Both the position numbers and the translations under genes were made by a program. The notes under the pieces are model-generated. The model searched no databases and had not been told where the DNA came from. It saw only the letters and a list, made by a program, of their open reading frames with translations. Shown here piece by piece: positions 22,420 to 35,228 of a stretch of DNA of 64,000 nt. The DNA lies in the NCBI GenBank assembly GCA_026122225.1, contig JANEZZ010000978.1, positions 496,001-560,000 on the forward strand. Direction: 5' to 3'. The stretch's first letter is position 1. Every line of letters begins with the position of its first letter. The DNA comes from Heloderma charlesbogerti. Taxonomy: Eukaryota > Chordata > Lepidosauria > Squamata > Helodermatidae.

Positions 22420-23809
22420 CTGCCAGACCTCCCCTGGCAGTCTCATCAGCTGGCTCGGCAGCATCCCTTTCAGGAGGCCCACCGGCATTGCTGTGGTGGA
22501 AGGCAGGCTGGGGCAGCCCCGCGCTCCTGCAGTGACGAAAGGAGATGCCTTGGCATTTTCCAGTGCTCTGTGCTGGACATCCACGCCTTCCGGCTGCCCA
22601 AAGAAACACTCGCCACGGGAGGATTGTCGGCACTGGTTGCGTTGTGCCTACAGCTTCCTCCTCATATCCCGTGGAAGTCAGTTCAGGGGATCAAGCAGTT
22701 CCTGACTTATCTTACAGAGGTTCTTCCTAATGGGGAACTGAGAGCAATTAGTTCTGGATGGGGCGTGGGACAGCTGGAATAGGTGTTGAATGACAGGGAT
22801 CCATCAAAGGTGCCCAGTGCCAGGCCATTTTCACAGGTTGAAGGCATATTTATTTTTGGAACGTCCCACGTTGGCTAGATATGCATGTACATTCCTTCCA
22901 TTCACTGTCTTCCATTCACAACATTTGCACATGGGTGCAAGCAGTGAGAGAAAGAGGTACTCAGAGGTACTTTGATTGACTCATGTCTGAAATGCCCTTA
23001 GGCCCTGAAAATCTGCAGTTCCAGCACAGAGTGGCATTCACTGTGTCCATAAAGAACGTGGTGCTGCCTGAGCGTCCTGAGAACGGCTGGAGGAACAGTG
23101 CAGTGTAAGGCCCAAGGAAGGTAGGATTCTCAGCTGGGTGCCAAAAAGGTCATGCTCAAACCCTTAAGGGTCAATTTACAAGAGGACAATGCTGGAGAGA
23201 ATTTCTGCACACATGTTTTCAATCGGCTGCCAACACTACTGTGAAACCTGTAATAGCTGGGATATTTGATTTTTCATCTCTCGCCTATTAACAGCATTTA
23301 TATGTGACACAAAGAGCAACAGAGAAGTTCAGATATGCTGCTTAGCATCACATGTGACATTTGTATGTCTCTTCTGGAACCCAAAGATTCTCTGCTGTGC
23401 TGCAATTCAGGAAGAAAGTCAAAAGTGTTTTGTTTGTCAAATAGGTGGGTTTGGGGAGGGTTTGAAGGAGGCAAGAGAGGCATTGATTGCAGAAGCAGGC
23501 CAGGCATAAGGAGCAGAAAGGGGAAAGAATGGAGTCACTGGAAGGAGCAGGAGCACTTTGGCAGCTGAGGGTGATGGAGCAGAGCTAGAGGAGCAAAGAT
23601 CGCAGGCAGGAAGTTGAAGAGCATCAGGAGCTCATTAAACTGAAGACCCTTCCTGAGAGCATTAAACTGAAGTGACTCTTCCTGAGAACGTGGTCCAGAT
23701 GGAGATGCATCTTCCTTGACGGAAGGAGCAACTCTTGCTGAACTGGAAACAGAGGAACACACAAGCTACAGACAGACCCACGGAAGGTGTTGGCTGCGTT
23801 TGCTTCTCT
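22420..23809. other. Non-coding, nothing recognised
   Basis: No exon or named repeat was recognised. A short local duplication occurs at about 23628-23690, where CATTAAACTGAAG and CTTCCTGAGA appear twice. Confidence 0.4.
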
Positions 23810-24748
23810 GGGGCTGCATCTACATGGCACCCATTTCATTGTTTGCTCGGTAGGAGCTGCACAGGATTAGTGCTGCGAATTAACAGCTGAGGCAGTAGAT
23901 GGGAGGGTTAATGCGGACTTCCCAAGCCGAGAAGAGCAGAGAGCACAGAGCTGGGGAGGAGGGTGTGCGACTAGCATGTAGGACTTGCTTGCAAGTAGAT
24001 GTTCCTAACAAACCCCACATACACATTTCTGAGGCGGACAGGCAAGCAGGCAGCCCCTGCCTCCGGAGATTGAGCTGGCTCTGAGAGCAGAGAGCGTGGA
24101 GCTGGGGAGGAGGAGAGAGTAGCGCGTAGTCTATTAACTGCCCAGTCAACAGGCTCCCCCGATCCCTTGCACAAACACAGGCTCAATGAAGTGCTTCTGA
24201 GTACATGTTTATGGAAATCCTCTGCCCTGGCACCTACCCTTTCTCAACTGCGCAGCTTCAAATCAACAGGCATCCACCGTTTCTCAGTTGTGTTCCTTTG
24301 TAGCTGAATGTCTCCAGTCTCAAGCTCAACTGCTTCAAGAGAGAGAGGCAGCAACCGGAAATGAAGGCAATGAGTTACTTCCTGGTAGACATGTTTGCCC
24401 CTCTGCTCTCCCCCAACCTGCCCCAGGCTACTTTCCCTTCCACCAGTCAGCCCAGCTTCCACCAGCCCACTCCTTCATGCCTTTGTAACTGCAGAGCTGC
24501 AAAGGAGGAATGGGAAGGGGCATCACTAACGCTGACGCTGCGTTTTCAGTCCGAGCATGGGACAGACAGCTCAACCCCCTGCAGTGAACCAAAAGCAAGT
24601 GAAAACTTTGCAGCAAATGGACTCTGTGAAAATCCAAATTTTTCCGTGAAAATCACAGTTGGGCTGTGAAGTGGTGGCTGCATCATCTGTTGCAAGATCT
24701 TCCCTTCAAAGTGGCCCTGGGGCAAATGGCTCATGTACATGGGGCCTG
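23810..24748 (+). mobile_element. MITE ~940 bp, GGCCCCRTCTACATGAGCC family
   Basis: The left end GGGGCTGCATCTACATGGC and the inverse of the right end (GGCCCCATGTACATGAGCC-ATTTGCCCC) are related inverted termini. An internal block (about 23930-24210, with GGACTTGCTTGCAAGTAGA and AGTGCTTCTGAGTACATG) recurs in inverted orientation inside the element at 60316-61338. No transposase-like frame is present, so it is a non-autonomous DNA transposon. Superfamily is unresolved and no clear target duplication was found because a (TG)n abuts the right end. Confidence 0.6.
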
Positions 24749-24750
24749 GG

Positions 24751-24772
24751 TGTGTGTGTGTGTGTGTGTGTG
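24751..24772. repeat. (TG)n microsatellite
   Basis: Eleven uninterrupted TG units lie directly at the right end of the MITE. Confidence 0.95.
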
Positions 24773-24934
24773 ATATCCTGATGGTCTTGGAATAGGGCTA
24801 AGACAAGTGATGGCACTCCGTTGGCAATCAAGAAACTGCCTTGCAATACAGGGTGAGATAAGGCTTCTGTACTAGGATAGGAGGTAATTAGGCCTCCAAT
24901 GAGTGCTAATGGGCAAAAGATGAGCTGTAATTGG

Positions 24935-27900
24935 AGAAGCGTGATTGATTCTGGGACCATGGGCTATACTTCCTGGAAGATGGGCTGTTGGCAAGGGACG
25001 GATTGCACCTCACAAAGGCTGGGAAGAATGTGTTTGGCCACTGCATGAAGAACTTCATCAGGAGGGCTTTAAACTGAATCCTACAGGGAAGGGAGATGTA
25101 AAGTTGGGGGTAACAATGGACGAAGGCTCATGCACTGCAAGGGAGAGAACAGCTCTAATAGCGCCCAATAATAGTCTTCAGACATGTGTAGGAAGAAAGC
25201 CAGACTATGAAGCACATGGTCTTCCATGTCTATATACTAATGCCCAGAGTATGGGAAACAAACAGAACGAACTTGAACTCTTAATACAGGAGGGAAATTA
25301 TGACTTGATAGGTATAACTGAGACTTGGTGGGATGACTCTCATGACTGGAATACAGCAATTGAAGGATATCACTTGTTCAAAAAGAACAGGAGGAACAGA
25401 AAGGGAGTTGGGGTTGCACTGTATGTGCAAAAGACATATCTCTGCAGAGAAATACAGGAGGATGAGCTTGGTAGCCCCATCGAGAGCATCTGGATCAAAA
25501 TAAATGGAGCGAAGAATAAAAGGGACCTGGTGGTCGGAGTCCTACTACTGGCCACCCAACCAAGGAGAAGACGAGGATGAAACTTTTGAAAAGCAAATAG
25601 CCAGTGTTTCAAGGAAGCATGATGTAGTAGTAATGGGGGACTTCAATTTCCCCGATATTTGTTGGGAGACAAATTCTGCAAAACATGGCCCCTCCAGGAA
25701 ATTCCTGACTTGTGTGGTGGATAAGTTCCTCTTACAGAAAGTAGAGGAAGGAACTAGAGGATCGGCTATCCTTGACTTGATCCGAACCAACAGAGATGAC
25801 TTAGTGGATAAAGTAGCAGTTAGAGGAACCCTGGGAGAAAGCAACCATGTTGTACTTGAGTTCTTGGTCCTAAGGGAAGCAAAAGCTGAGTGTAGTCAAA
25901 TGCGTACCCTGGATTTTAGGAAAGCTGATTTTAATAAACTCAGAACAATGATCAGTAAGGTCCTATGGCAAGCTACTCGAGAAAGTCGCTTCCATGGGAA
26001 AAGGAGTCCAAGGTGGGTGGGAGTTTTAAAAAAAGGAAATTCTCAGGGCACAATTACAAACCATTCCAACAAGAAGAAAAGGTGGAAGACAACAGAAGAA
26101 GCCAATGTGGCTTCACAAAAAGCTTAGAGGTGACCTGAAAACAAAAAAGGACATATATAGGAAGTGGAAAGAAGGCCAAGCAACTAAGGAAGAGTACAGG
26201 CAGATAGCACAGAATTGCTGGGATGGCGTCAGGAAGGCTAAAGCTAAGAACGAGCTGAGGTTAGCGAGGGATGCTAAGAACAACAAAAAGGCTTTCTTCA
26301 GCTACGTGCATAGTAAAAGACAGAGGAAAGAAATGGTTGTTCAGCTATTGAATAAGGATGGCAAAACGATACCAGATGACAAAGAAAAGGCAGAGGCGCT
26401 CAATTCCTACTTTGGCTCAGTCTTCTCCCAAAAGAGGGTCTATGACCCCCCTGGCAAAGGTGAAGTGCAGGCAGAAGGGGCAGGATTGCAGCTTGAGATC
26501 GATAGGCATATGTTCAAGGAACACCTAATGACTTTGAATGAGTTCAAATCTCCAGGGCCAGATGAACTGCATCCTAGAGTAATAAAGGAACTGGCAGAAG
26601 AACTCTCAGAACCGCTATCTATTCTCTTTGAGCAATCATGGAGGACAGGGGAAGTGCCAGATGACTGGAGGAGGGCTAATGTTATCCCTGTCTTCAAAAA
26701 AGGTAAAAAGGAGGAACTTGGAACTACAGACCAGTCAGTCTGACATCAATCCCTGGGAAAATTCTGGAGCAGATGATAAAGCAATCCATCTGGAAGCACC
26801 TTGAAAACAATGCAGTGATTACTCGAAGCCAACATGGATTTGTCAAGAACAAGTCCTGCCAGACGAATCTGATCTCATTTTTTGATCAAGTAACCTCCCT
26901 TGTGGACCGTGGGAATGCTGTAGACATCATATACCTCGACTTCAGCAAAGCTTTCGACAAAGTGCCCCATGATATCCTGATGAGCAAACTAGCTAAAGGT
27001 GGGCTAGATGAAACAATGATCAGGTGGATCCACAGTTGGCTACAGAATCAGACTCAAAGAGTGCTTATCAATGGGACCTTCTCCAACTGGGGAGAGGTAA
27101 CGAGTGGGGTACCACAGGGCTCAGTCCTGGGCCTAGTGCTCTTCAACATTTTTATGAATGACTTGGAGGAGGAGGTGCAGGGAATGCTGATCAAATTTGC
27201 AGATGACACAAAATTGGGCGGGATAGCTAATACTTGGAAGACAGAAACAAAATTCAAAGTGATCTTGATAGACTGGAGTGCTGGGCAGAAAACAACAGAA
27301 TGACATTTAATAGGGATAAATGCCAAGTTCTGCACCTAGGAAAAGAAACCAAATGCACAGTTCAAGATGGGGAACTGGCTCAACAACACTACAAGCGAGA
27401 AGGATCTTGGAATTGTTGTCGATCACAAGCTGAATATGAGCCAACAATGTGTTGTGGCTGCAAAAAAGGCCAATGCTATTTTGGGCTGCATTAATAGAAG
27501 CATAGCTTCCAAATCCCGGGAAGTACTAGTTCCCCTCTACTCTGCACTGGTTAGGCCTCATCTGGAGTACCTATCTGTGTCCAGTTCTGGGCACCACACT
27601 TTAAGAAGGATGCAGACAAAATGGAGAGGGTTCAGAGGAGGGCAACAAAGATGATCAGGGGATTGGAAACAAAGCCCTATGAAGAGAGAGTGAAAGAACT
27701 GGGCATGTTTAGCCTTGAGAAGAGAAGACTGAGGGGAGATATGATAGTGCTCTTCAAGTCCTTGCAAGGTTGTCCCAGAGAGGAAGGCCAGGATCTCTTC
27801 TCGATCATCCCAGAGTGCAGGACACGGAATCGTGGGCTCAATTGACAGGAAGCCAGATTCCAGCTGAACATCAGGAAAAACTTCCTGACGGTTGGAGCAA

Positions 27901-28060
27901 TATGACAATGGAACCCATTCCCTAGGGAGGTGGTGGGCTCTCCCACACTGGAGGCGTTCAGGACGAGGCTGGACAGCCACCTGTCAGGGATGCTCTGACT
28001 TGGATTCCTGCATTGAGCATGGCCTTGTAGGCCCCTTCCAACCCTACTATTCTATGATTC
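24935..28060 (+). mobile_element. Long CR1 LINE copy A
   Basis: About 3.1 kb matches the copy at 48295-51354 along its length, in the same orientation, and ends with the CR1 terminus CTACTATTCTATGATTCC after CCTTGTAGGCCCCTTCCAAC. The 5' end lacks the CR1 ORF1 region, so it is truncated. The start is approximate because the left boundary is defined only by loss of CR1-like sequence. The poor divergence between copies suggests a fairly recent insertion. The coding remnant is described separately. Confidence 0.93.
25200..27850 (+). pseudogene. CR1 ORF2 (endonuclease-reverse transcriptase), broken
   Basis: ORF2 encodes an AP-type endonuclease and a reverse transcriptase that copy CR1 RNA at a nicked target. 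The endonuclease region shows YTNAQSMGNKQNEL, LIGITETWWDDSHDWN and VVMGDFNFPDICWETNSA, the last two carrying the ITETWW and GDFN catalytic motifs. The reverse transcriptase shows [42 protein letters not shown] and [10 protein letters not shown] (the FADD active-site box). The frame is broken: an extra base near 25543 splits the endonuclease, a stop sits near 26741, and a missing base near 27233 disrupts the segment after FADD. The C-terminal frame resumes at 27367-27654. It cannot make a full protein. Confidence 0.93.
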
Positions 28061-29435
28061 CAAGCCAAAGAGAGATTTTTTTTCACTGTTAACTCAAGTG
28101 CAGGACAAAGTCTGATGAACAAGAGGAAACTTTAAAAAGCAGGCATGCTACTTACAGCAGCAGGTCCAAAGTGATGTTAATATGTGAAGAGGGCAGAAAT
28201 GAACAGGGCAGAGTCAATTCTTTGCAAACATTGGAGCCATGTGGCTCCCAGGAGAAGAGAGCAGACGGGCAGTGGAGGAAAGCATCCAGGGGAGAGACTC
28301 TGGCTCAGAGACGCTGTGCTCCCAGAGGCCCCTGCTGTCCTGCTGAGACCTGCCCTGCTGATATTTCCCACCCTCCTTAAACAGCCATGACCTTGTCAGA
28401 GAGGCCGATCTTGGAGTGACCTTTCTTTTCTTTCTGTAAATGCTGGGTTTTGGTGGGGAGATTTTCACTGTGGTTGTTCCATTTTTGGAGGGGTCTTTAG
28501 CCTGATGCTCTTTCTCCAGCCATTGCTGCTGCTGTTCTCCAACCGCACTGGTCTGGCTTTTATACAGTCACCAGCCTGCATGATCCCATCAATTGCCTGA
28601 AAGTCTAAAGGGCTTGGATTCTGATGGTTTGAGGGCATGTCACTTCCCCTGGCACGCTCTGCCTCCTGATGTGGCCCTGGTTTGGATAGTGTCCTAGGGA
28701 GGCTAGTATGGGTGCCAGAAGCAGGGCATTTTCTGGGGCAGGCCTGTTATTCTGGAACTTGGTTCCAGGAGAAGTTCAAACACTCTCTGCCTTGTTGACT
28801 GGCTGCAGACGAGCAAAAACTGTTTGATTTCAGTTGGCCTTTGAGTATTAATTAATTTGGTATTAATTGCTGTTTTGCCCTGCCTTGAATGTTGTTGCAA
28901 ACCTCCATTAAACCTGAGTGTTTTTTATAAATAATGACATCTGTTTTTCACCACAGTTCCCGGAATAGACAACTGCTGCTTCTTGTCCTGTGTGAATAGC
29001 ATGACGGCTCCAAGGGAGAGGCTCGGGGAGGTGCTGGTCCCTTGGAGCTAGAGAGGTCGGAGGCGATCTCTCTTGGCAGCCAGTGTCCTTCTTGTCCAAA
29101 GCCTCCTGCTCCCAGTGGCTCCTTGAACATGTTACTCTTCTTGGAGGCTCTTGGCTTGGCCTTAGCCCATGTGGTGCCTTGGTGAACGGGTTGGCATTGC
29201 TGCTCTGTCTCTTTGCCCTGTCCACATTCCTGCTGCTCTGAATCGTGCCAGCTTGCCTGCTCTTTGCCTGTCTGCTCTGATTTCTTTAGTACGGACTCTG
29301 CCCACAGGTTCCCTTTGGATTATGGCCACCTACAATCGTGAGGAGACCCAGATGCAAAGGGGGAGGCAGTCAGGGCTCGTCATCTGTACCACAGTGACTT
29401 TAAGTGAAAGCAGCTTCTCATACAGGTGGGAATAG
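28061..29435. other. Non-coding, nothing recognised
   Basis: No exon or repeat family was recognised between two CR1 copies. Confidence 0.4.
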
Positions 29436-30692
29436 GAAGTCTTTTGACAAAGTCCCTCACCAAAGTCTCCTGAGCAAACTTAGCAGTCATGGAATAAGAG
29501 GACAGGTCCTCTTAAGGATCAGTAACTGCTTAAAGAACAGAAAGCAGAGAGTAGGAATAAATGGTCAGTTCTCCCAGTGGAGGGAAGTAAATAGTGGGGT
29601 CCCATAGGGATCCATCTTAGGACTAATGCTTTTCAACCTGTTCATAAATGATCTGGAATTAGGAGGAAACAGTGAAATGGCCAAGTTTGCCGATGACACC
29701 AAATTATTTAGAGCGCTTAAAACAAAAAGGGATTGTGAGGAGCTCCAAAAGGATCTCTCCAAACTGGGTATCTAAATGGCAAATGCGGTTCAATGTAAGC
29801 AAGTGTAAAGTGATGCCCATTGGGACAAAAAACCTGAACTTCAAGTATAGCCTGATGGGATCTGAGCTAGCAGTGACTGACCAAGAAAGAGATCTTGCGG
29901 GTGTGGTGGGCATCTCCATGAAGATGTCAACCCAGTGTGCAGCCGCCAAGTAAAATGGCAAACTCCATGTTGGGCATGATTAGGAAAGGAATTGAGAATA
30001 AAACTGCCAATATCATACTGCCCTTATACAATCTGTGGTGCTACCATACTTGGAATGCTGTGTCCAGTTCTGGTCACCACACCTAAAAAGGAATATTGTA
30101 GGGCTGGGGAAAAGTGCAGAAAAGGGCAACTAAAATGATCCAGGGGCTGGAGCATCTCCCCCATGAGAGGTTACAGCAGCTGGGATTGTTTAGCTTGGAA
30201 AAAAGGAGGGTGAGGGGTGACATGATAGAGGTCTACAAAATGATGCCTAGTGTAGAGAATGTGGATAGGGAGACATTTTTCTCCCTCTCTCAAAATACTA
30301 GAACCTGGGGTCATCCCATGAAGCTGATTGGTGGGAGATTCAGGACAGATCAAAGGAAGGGCTTCTTCACACAGCGTATAAACTATGGAATTCACTACCA
30401 CAGGATGCAGTGATGGCCACCAATTTAGATGGCTTTAAAAGGGTGTTGGACAAATTCTTGGAGGAAAAGGCTATCAATGGCTACTAGTCTTCATGGCTGT
30501 GTGATACCTCCAGTACCAGAGGCAGTGAGCCTATGTATACCAACTGCTGGGAACATGGGAGGGAGGGTGCTGTTGCGCTCTTGTCCTGCTTGTGGGTTCC
30601 TGGTTGACAGTTGGTTGGCCGCTGTGTGAACAGAATGTTGGACTAGGTGGACTCTTGGTCTGGTCCAGCATGGCTCTCCTTATGTTCTTAAG
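29436..30692 (+). mobile_element. CR1-type LINE, second lineage, truncated
   Basis: This copy belongs to a CR1 lineage distinct from copies A and B and close to the one at 62.0-63.4 kb. Degenerate reverse transcriptase frames show KSFDKVPHQSLLSKL, KNRKQRVGINGQFSQWREV and [10 protein letters not shown]. The C-terminal part has ATKMIQGLEHLP and LFSLEKRRVRGDMIEVYKMM. It ends TGGTCCAGCATGGCTCTCCT followed by TATGTTCTTAAGG. The frame is interrupted by stops (for example near 29607) and frameshifts. Confidence 0.9.
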
Positions 30693-33327
30693 GTTGTGTC
30701 CCTTTCCCCCGCTGTTCTCCTTGGTTTCTGGTCATCCCACCCCCCAATGTCCCTCGCCAGCCTCCCATTGCCACTGTCCTCTGCTCCATGGAGTAACTCA
30801 AACAGAAATTTGCTCCTTCATAGACCTGCAAGTAGCAATTAACCTGCTTGAACCCTTGTACCCATTCTGAGGGTGATTGGCAACCCATTGCCTGCAGGAG
30901 CCTTTCATCTAATTGTGCACCAGAAGTGTGTCCCCAGATTTGTTGGCAGGAGTTATTCCCTACTTGGAAGTCACAGTTAGGGACAAACGGCACATGATGT
31001 GTCAAAGCATGGCATGAAATCCCAACTATTTTCTTAAAAAATAAAGAAAAGCAGCTCCTCAGGATGCTGCAAATTGGAACAAAGGAGCAGCAGTTTGCAT
31101 TCCACACCAAACCTTTTTCCCTTCAACCCCCATCCCAGCTGCTTCCCCCCTGCTCTGTGGGTTCTAGATGCAAGGATAAACAGTCCCCTGGACCCTATGG
31201 GGGAGAAACAGCTTGGAGGTGGGCTGGAGATTTTGAGCAGGGAAAGGGTTAAGCACATACTGTCCCTCTTCTGTTCAAAATCACAGCCTCCCCAGGGCTG
31301 CTTTTCCCTAACGCAACTACTGCCAAACCCCAACTGGCTGGGGCCTATGACATGCATTTGAATGTAATGTGTAGTGTATCCCTTGGTGGCTTGACTGAGA
31401 CAAGGAAAGGCCTCAAGGGTGCCTAGTCCAGGTCCCCGTCCTCTTTGAACGAATGGCAAAAGGTGGCAGGGGAAAGGAGCAATGCCTCCCCTCCCCATCC
31501 TTGCTCAGCTGTTACCCTTTTCACGTCTTCCCTGCAGCTGCTGAGCTTTCTGACAGACTCCCTGCACTGTGGCTCTGATTGCAGTGGACAGGTTTTAGCT
31601 CCCAGAATATAAAACCTTTTGCAAAACACTCAGCTAAGGGGAAAGAGAAGGGAAAGGATGAAAAGAGCTGATTTCAGCAGCTGCAGCTTGCTGTATTTTT
31701 CATCTTGCATCAGCAAGTCAGGACCACAAATAATCTGGTCTTAACATGCTTGGCTGATGCTGGCTCTGAAGAATTTCCAATCTTCTGCAAAGCTGTATTC
31801 CCCCAGTCTCCAGAGGCAGGGAGAGACCTTCATTTTTCATTGGTTTCTTCCTCCACTTCTGACTTGTTCTTCTTGCCCACCAAAAGAAACCTCTGAAGGG
31901 AAATAGCCATAATAGCTTGTGATTATGAAATGCACAGACTCTGAGAGTATGAGTTTCCACATGGGGACTTCTTGCCCTTTACCCCCAACCTCACACCCTC
32001 TGCTGCTCTGGGCAAAATGCCATTTATAAAAGGTGCATCTCTGGTGAGACAGCAGTGTGGTTCAGCTTCCTCATCCCACTGTGTAATGAGAGGGGCTCGG
32101 ACTAGCTGTTCACAGGTCTAAGCTTTAGCCGGGGAATAAAGAAAACAACCCGCGACCAAGGATTGCCTCTTGATCTGGGGGAAGGAAGGGGTTGAAGACT
32201 ATTCTTAATGGGAGGAAGCATGCTTCCTCCACTAAACGGCACCTCACATTCACCTCTCACTCCTTGATGATCAATGGAAAATTGAATTTTTACCCCGTTT
32301 AATCACACAATGGCATTTGACGTTGCGGAAACAATGCGTTAGTGGCGGGACTTCAAGACATACCAGATATTTGTAGGATTGCTCTCAGTATTCTACTCAT
32401 CAGGAGGTTCCAGAGCACATCACAATCAGTTAGTGGTCTTGCAGGGAGTTGGGTCCGGTAGAGATGGGCAACTCAACAACTGATCAGGTTTTCAGTTGTG
32501 GTTTTGCTTCCTCGTCTGTATTATTCTAATGCGCATAAATGTTTGGGGCCCTTATCAAGTAATAAGGTTTCCTCCATGTTTACCAGATGGTAAGTGGGCT
32601 GTCTGTATTAGCAATCCATGCCAGGTGACCCTGAATGGGAAGGGTTTTCCCCAAGCAACCGTCTCCTGGCTCAAGGTGTCTTTTCAGGAGCAGCTTGCTT
32701 TCCCTGCTTTTTCTCCATGGATGTCGGATTTCTATTCCAAGTGTTGCTTTCACATTTTAAGAAGATTTAAATATTTACAGTTTCTGTGATGTATTCTTTA
32801 ATTCTATTTAATTCTAGAATATTTTAATTCTAACTCAAGTTTGGTGTGTTGTACAGGAGCAGATTTTAATGCATAAGTAAAACTCATATGCATGTTATTG
32901 TAGGCTGCTGGCACTGGGCAGAACCCTAAAGGAGCAGGGGAAGGCAACAGAAGGGCAGAGTCTGGCTCCACTCCATGAGAATATGAGGTCTTGAATATGG
33001 CTTGATGATGGTGGGAACTTTTGCACTGGGCCAAGTGTAGAGCAGCGCTGCAGAGCCCTTTTCAGCCTGACAGCCGGATTCTGTTTTGGAGAAGCTCTCA
33101 GGGGCTGTATTCTTGCGGCGGGCAGAGGGAGCAAAGGGGCCCAATGCAAAAGGGGGCAGGAGCAAAATCCCAGACATATCAGCTTATTTTATCTGGAAGC
33201 TCTCAGTGCTGTGGGAGAAGCATCTCAGTCTTTTAGATGGGGAAAAATCTTTACAAAAGCCAGGAAACCACCGAATGATTGGTGGTTGGGGGAAGGAGTT
33301 TGGCCTTCTCGCAACTGCTGGGGGGTT
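30693..33327. other. Non-coding, nothing recognised
   Basis: About 2.6 kb without a recognisable exon or named repeat. Short frames on both strands have no supported domain. The stretch 33040-33327 may be the body of the partial element whose end is at 33328-33364. Confidence 0.4.
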
Positions 33328-33364
33328 AGATTTGGCCCCCAGGCCTGAGGTTCGACACCCCTGG
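33328..33364. mobile_element. Terminus of a hAT-like element
   Basis: ATTTGGCCCCCAGGCCTGAG followed by GTTCGACACCCCTG is the reverse complement of a CAGGGGTGTCGAAC-type terminus, which is typical of hAT elements in amniote genomes. No opposite terminus was identified, so the element looks truncated. Confidence 0.4.
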
Positions 33365-33407
33365 TCTAGAGCTAAATGCACAAGCTGGAAGATGTCTGCA
33401 TGACATC

Positions 33408-33757
33408 TTGGGCTTATGTGCTACTCCCTCCGCTCTTCTCCTGTACAGCGGGGAGGAGGAATAAACCAGAATTCGGTTTTACTTGGCAACAAACCAGGAA
33501 TTTCGTAATGTGTAAACCAAGAACCCTGGTTTAAAAGAAACTCTAGTCAATTGCTAAACAAGCCAACAACAAACACTGTTGTTTTGCGGTTCTTTTTCTT
33601 TCTTTCTTTTTAAGAACTTATTTTAAACCATAGTTCTTGTTTGATACATAACAACAAATCAGGAATCTGCTAAAGAGAAACGGAATTCTGGCTTGTTCCT
33701 CCTCCCAGTCATATGAGAGGAAGAGAGAGGAGGGGGCGCATGCAGGCCCAGCGCTAC
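33408..33757. mobile_element. Palindromic MITE, AAACCAGAATTC arms
   Basis: GGGGAGGAGGAATAAACCAG-AATTCGGTTT on the left and the inverse of the right end, GGGAGGAGGAACAAGCCAG-AATTCCGTTT, are near-identical. The weaker arms extend to the approximate ends given. The interior is A/T-rich and non-coding. The whole ~350-bp unit could fold into one imperfect hairpin. Boundaries are uncertain because no target duplication was found. Confidence 0.6.
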
Positions 33758-33993
33758 CTAGAGCTAAATTAGGGTTTAGTGTTCTATGCAAACATCGCCA
33801 TTTTGAATTTATTTTAAAGTAAGAAACTGTAGGTAATATCTCTAAAGTTATGTTTCTGGGTAAATTGTATACTGAGGGAGCTGGTGGGCTGTTTGTGTGT
33901 GTGATTAATTTTGATTTTAAGGAGTGAAATTACATCCCATGGAAGGGTTATGAGCAGCACCGTCTTATTTTTAAAGAGCCAGATCTTTTTTCC

Positions 33994-34868
33994 TAATGCT
34001 GATCAAATTTGCAGATGACACAAAATTGGGTGGGATAGCTAATACTTTGGAAGACAGAAACAAAATTCAAAGTGATCTTGATAGGCTGGAGTGCTGGGCA
34101 GAAAACAACAGAATGAAATTTAATAGGGATAAATGCCAAGTTCTGCACCTAGGAAAAAGAAACTAAATGCATAGTGACAAGATGGGGGATACAATACTAC
34201 AAGCGAGAAGGATCTTGGAATTTTTGTAGATCACAAGCTGAATACGAGCCAACAATGTGATGTGGCTGCAAAAAAAGCAAATGCTCTTTTGTGCTGCATT
34301 AATAGACGTACAGCTTCCAAATCCCATGAAGTACTAGTTCCCCTCTACTCAGCACTGGTTAGGCCTCATCTGGAGTACTGTGTCCAGTTCTGGGCACCAC
34401 ACTTTAAGAAGGACAAACTGGAGAGGGTTAAGAGGAAGGCAACAAAGACGATCAGGGGACTGGAAACAAAGTCCTGTGAGGAGAGACTGAAAGAACTGGG
34501 CATGTTTAGCCTTGAGAAGAGAAGACTGAGGGGAGGTAGGATAGCGCTCTTCAAGTCCTTGGAAGATTGTCCCAGAGAGGAAGGCCAGGATCTCTTCTTG
34601 ATCATCCCAGAGTGCAGGACACAGAAGAATGGGCTCAAGCTATGAAGCCAGATTCCAGCTGAAGATCAGGGAAGAGATTCCTGTCTGTTAGAGCAATACA
34701 ACCCATGACCTAGGGAGGTGGTGGGCTCTCCCACACTGGAGGCATTCAAAGATGAAGCTGGACGGCCATCTGTCAGGGATGCTCTGACTTGGATTCTTGC
34801 ATTGAGCAGGGGATTGGACTCGATGGTCTTATAGGCCCCTTCCAACCCTACTATTCTATGATTCTATG
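33994..34868 (+). mobile_element. CR1 LINE copy C, 5'-truncated
   Basis: The element begins inside the reverse transcriptase ([14 protein letters not shown] equivalent at about 34000) and runs to the CR1 end CTACTATTCTATGATTCTATGA. A readable C-terminal segment at 34262-34645 includes KANALLCCINRRTASKSHEV and [20 protein letters not shown]. Small indels break the frame. It is closely related to copies A and B. Confidence 0.93.
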
Positions 34869-34869
34869 A

Positions 34870-35228
34870 ACTCCACCAGGCTAATGGTGGAATGTGATCT
34901 CGGCTTGGTCCCAGATGGTCCTTACATCCTTCACTGTAAGGAGTTGGGGGGGGGCAGCCACTGCCCAGGCTGAAAGCCCAGTGCTGACGAGGGAGGTGGA
35001 GGTGCCCTGAAGAGGCCCTGCCGTGCCTCCCCAATTGGAGGGTCTTCTCAAGGCCCCCGAACGTTCCTCTGGAGCGTATCCTGTGACCCCGGGCTTCTTT
35101 CTTCCTCAGAAGGTGGTGGCAAACTCACCTCTCCTAGAAATGCAGGCACAGTTCTGGGAGAGCAAGGCAGTTCTGTGCACTGATGTCTGTGTGGCTCTCT
35201 GGTCCACCCCTGAAAGTGTTGTGAGTGG
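34870..35228. other. Non-coding, nothing recognised
   Basis: No exon or repeat family was recognised. Confidence 0.4.

Noticed and set aside
22064..22705. 213-codon + strand frame
   Set aside because: No domain, splice site or homolog could be supported. It overlaps a CTGT microsatellite, and its composition resembles background.
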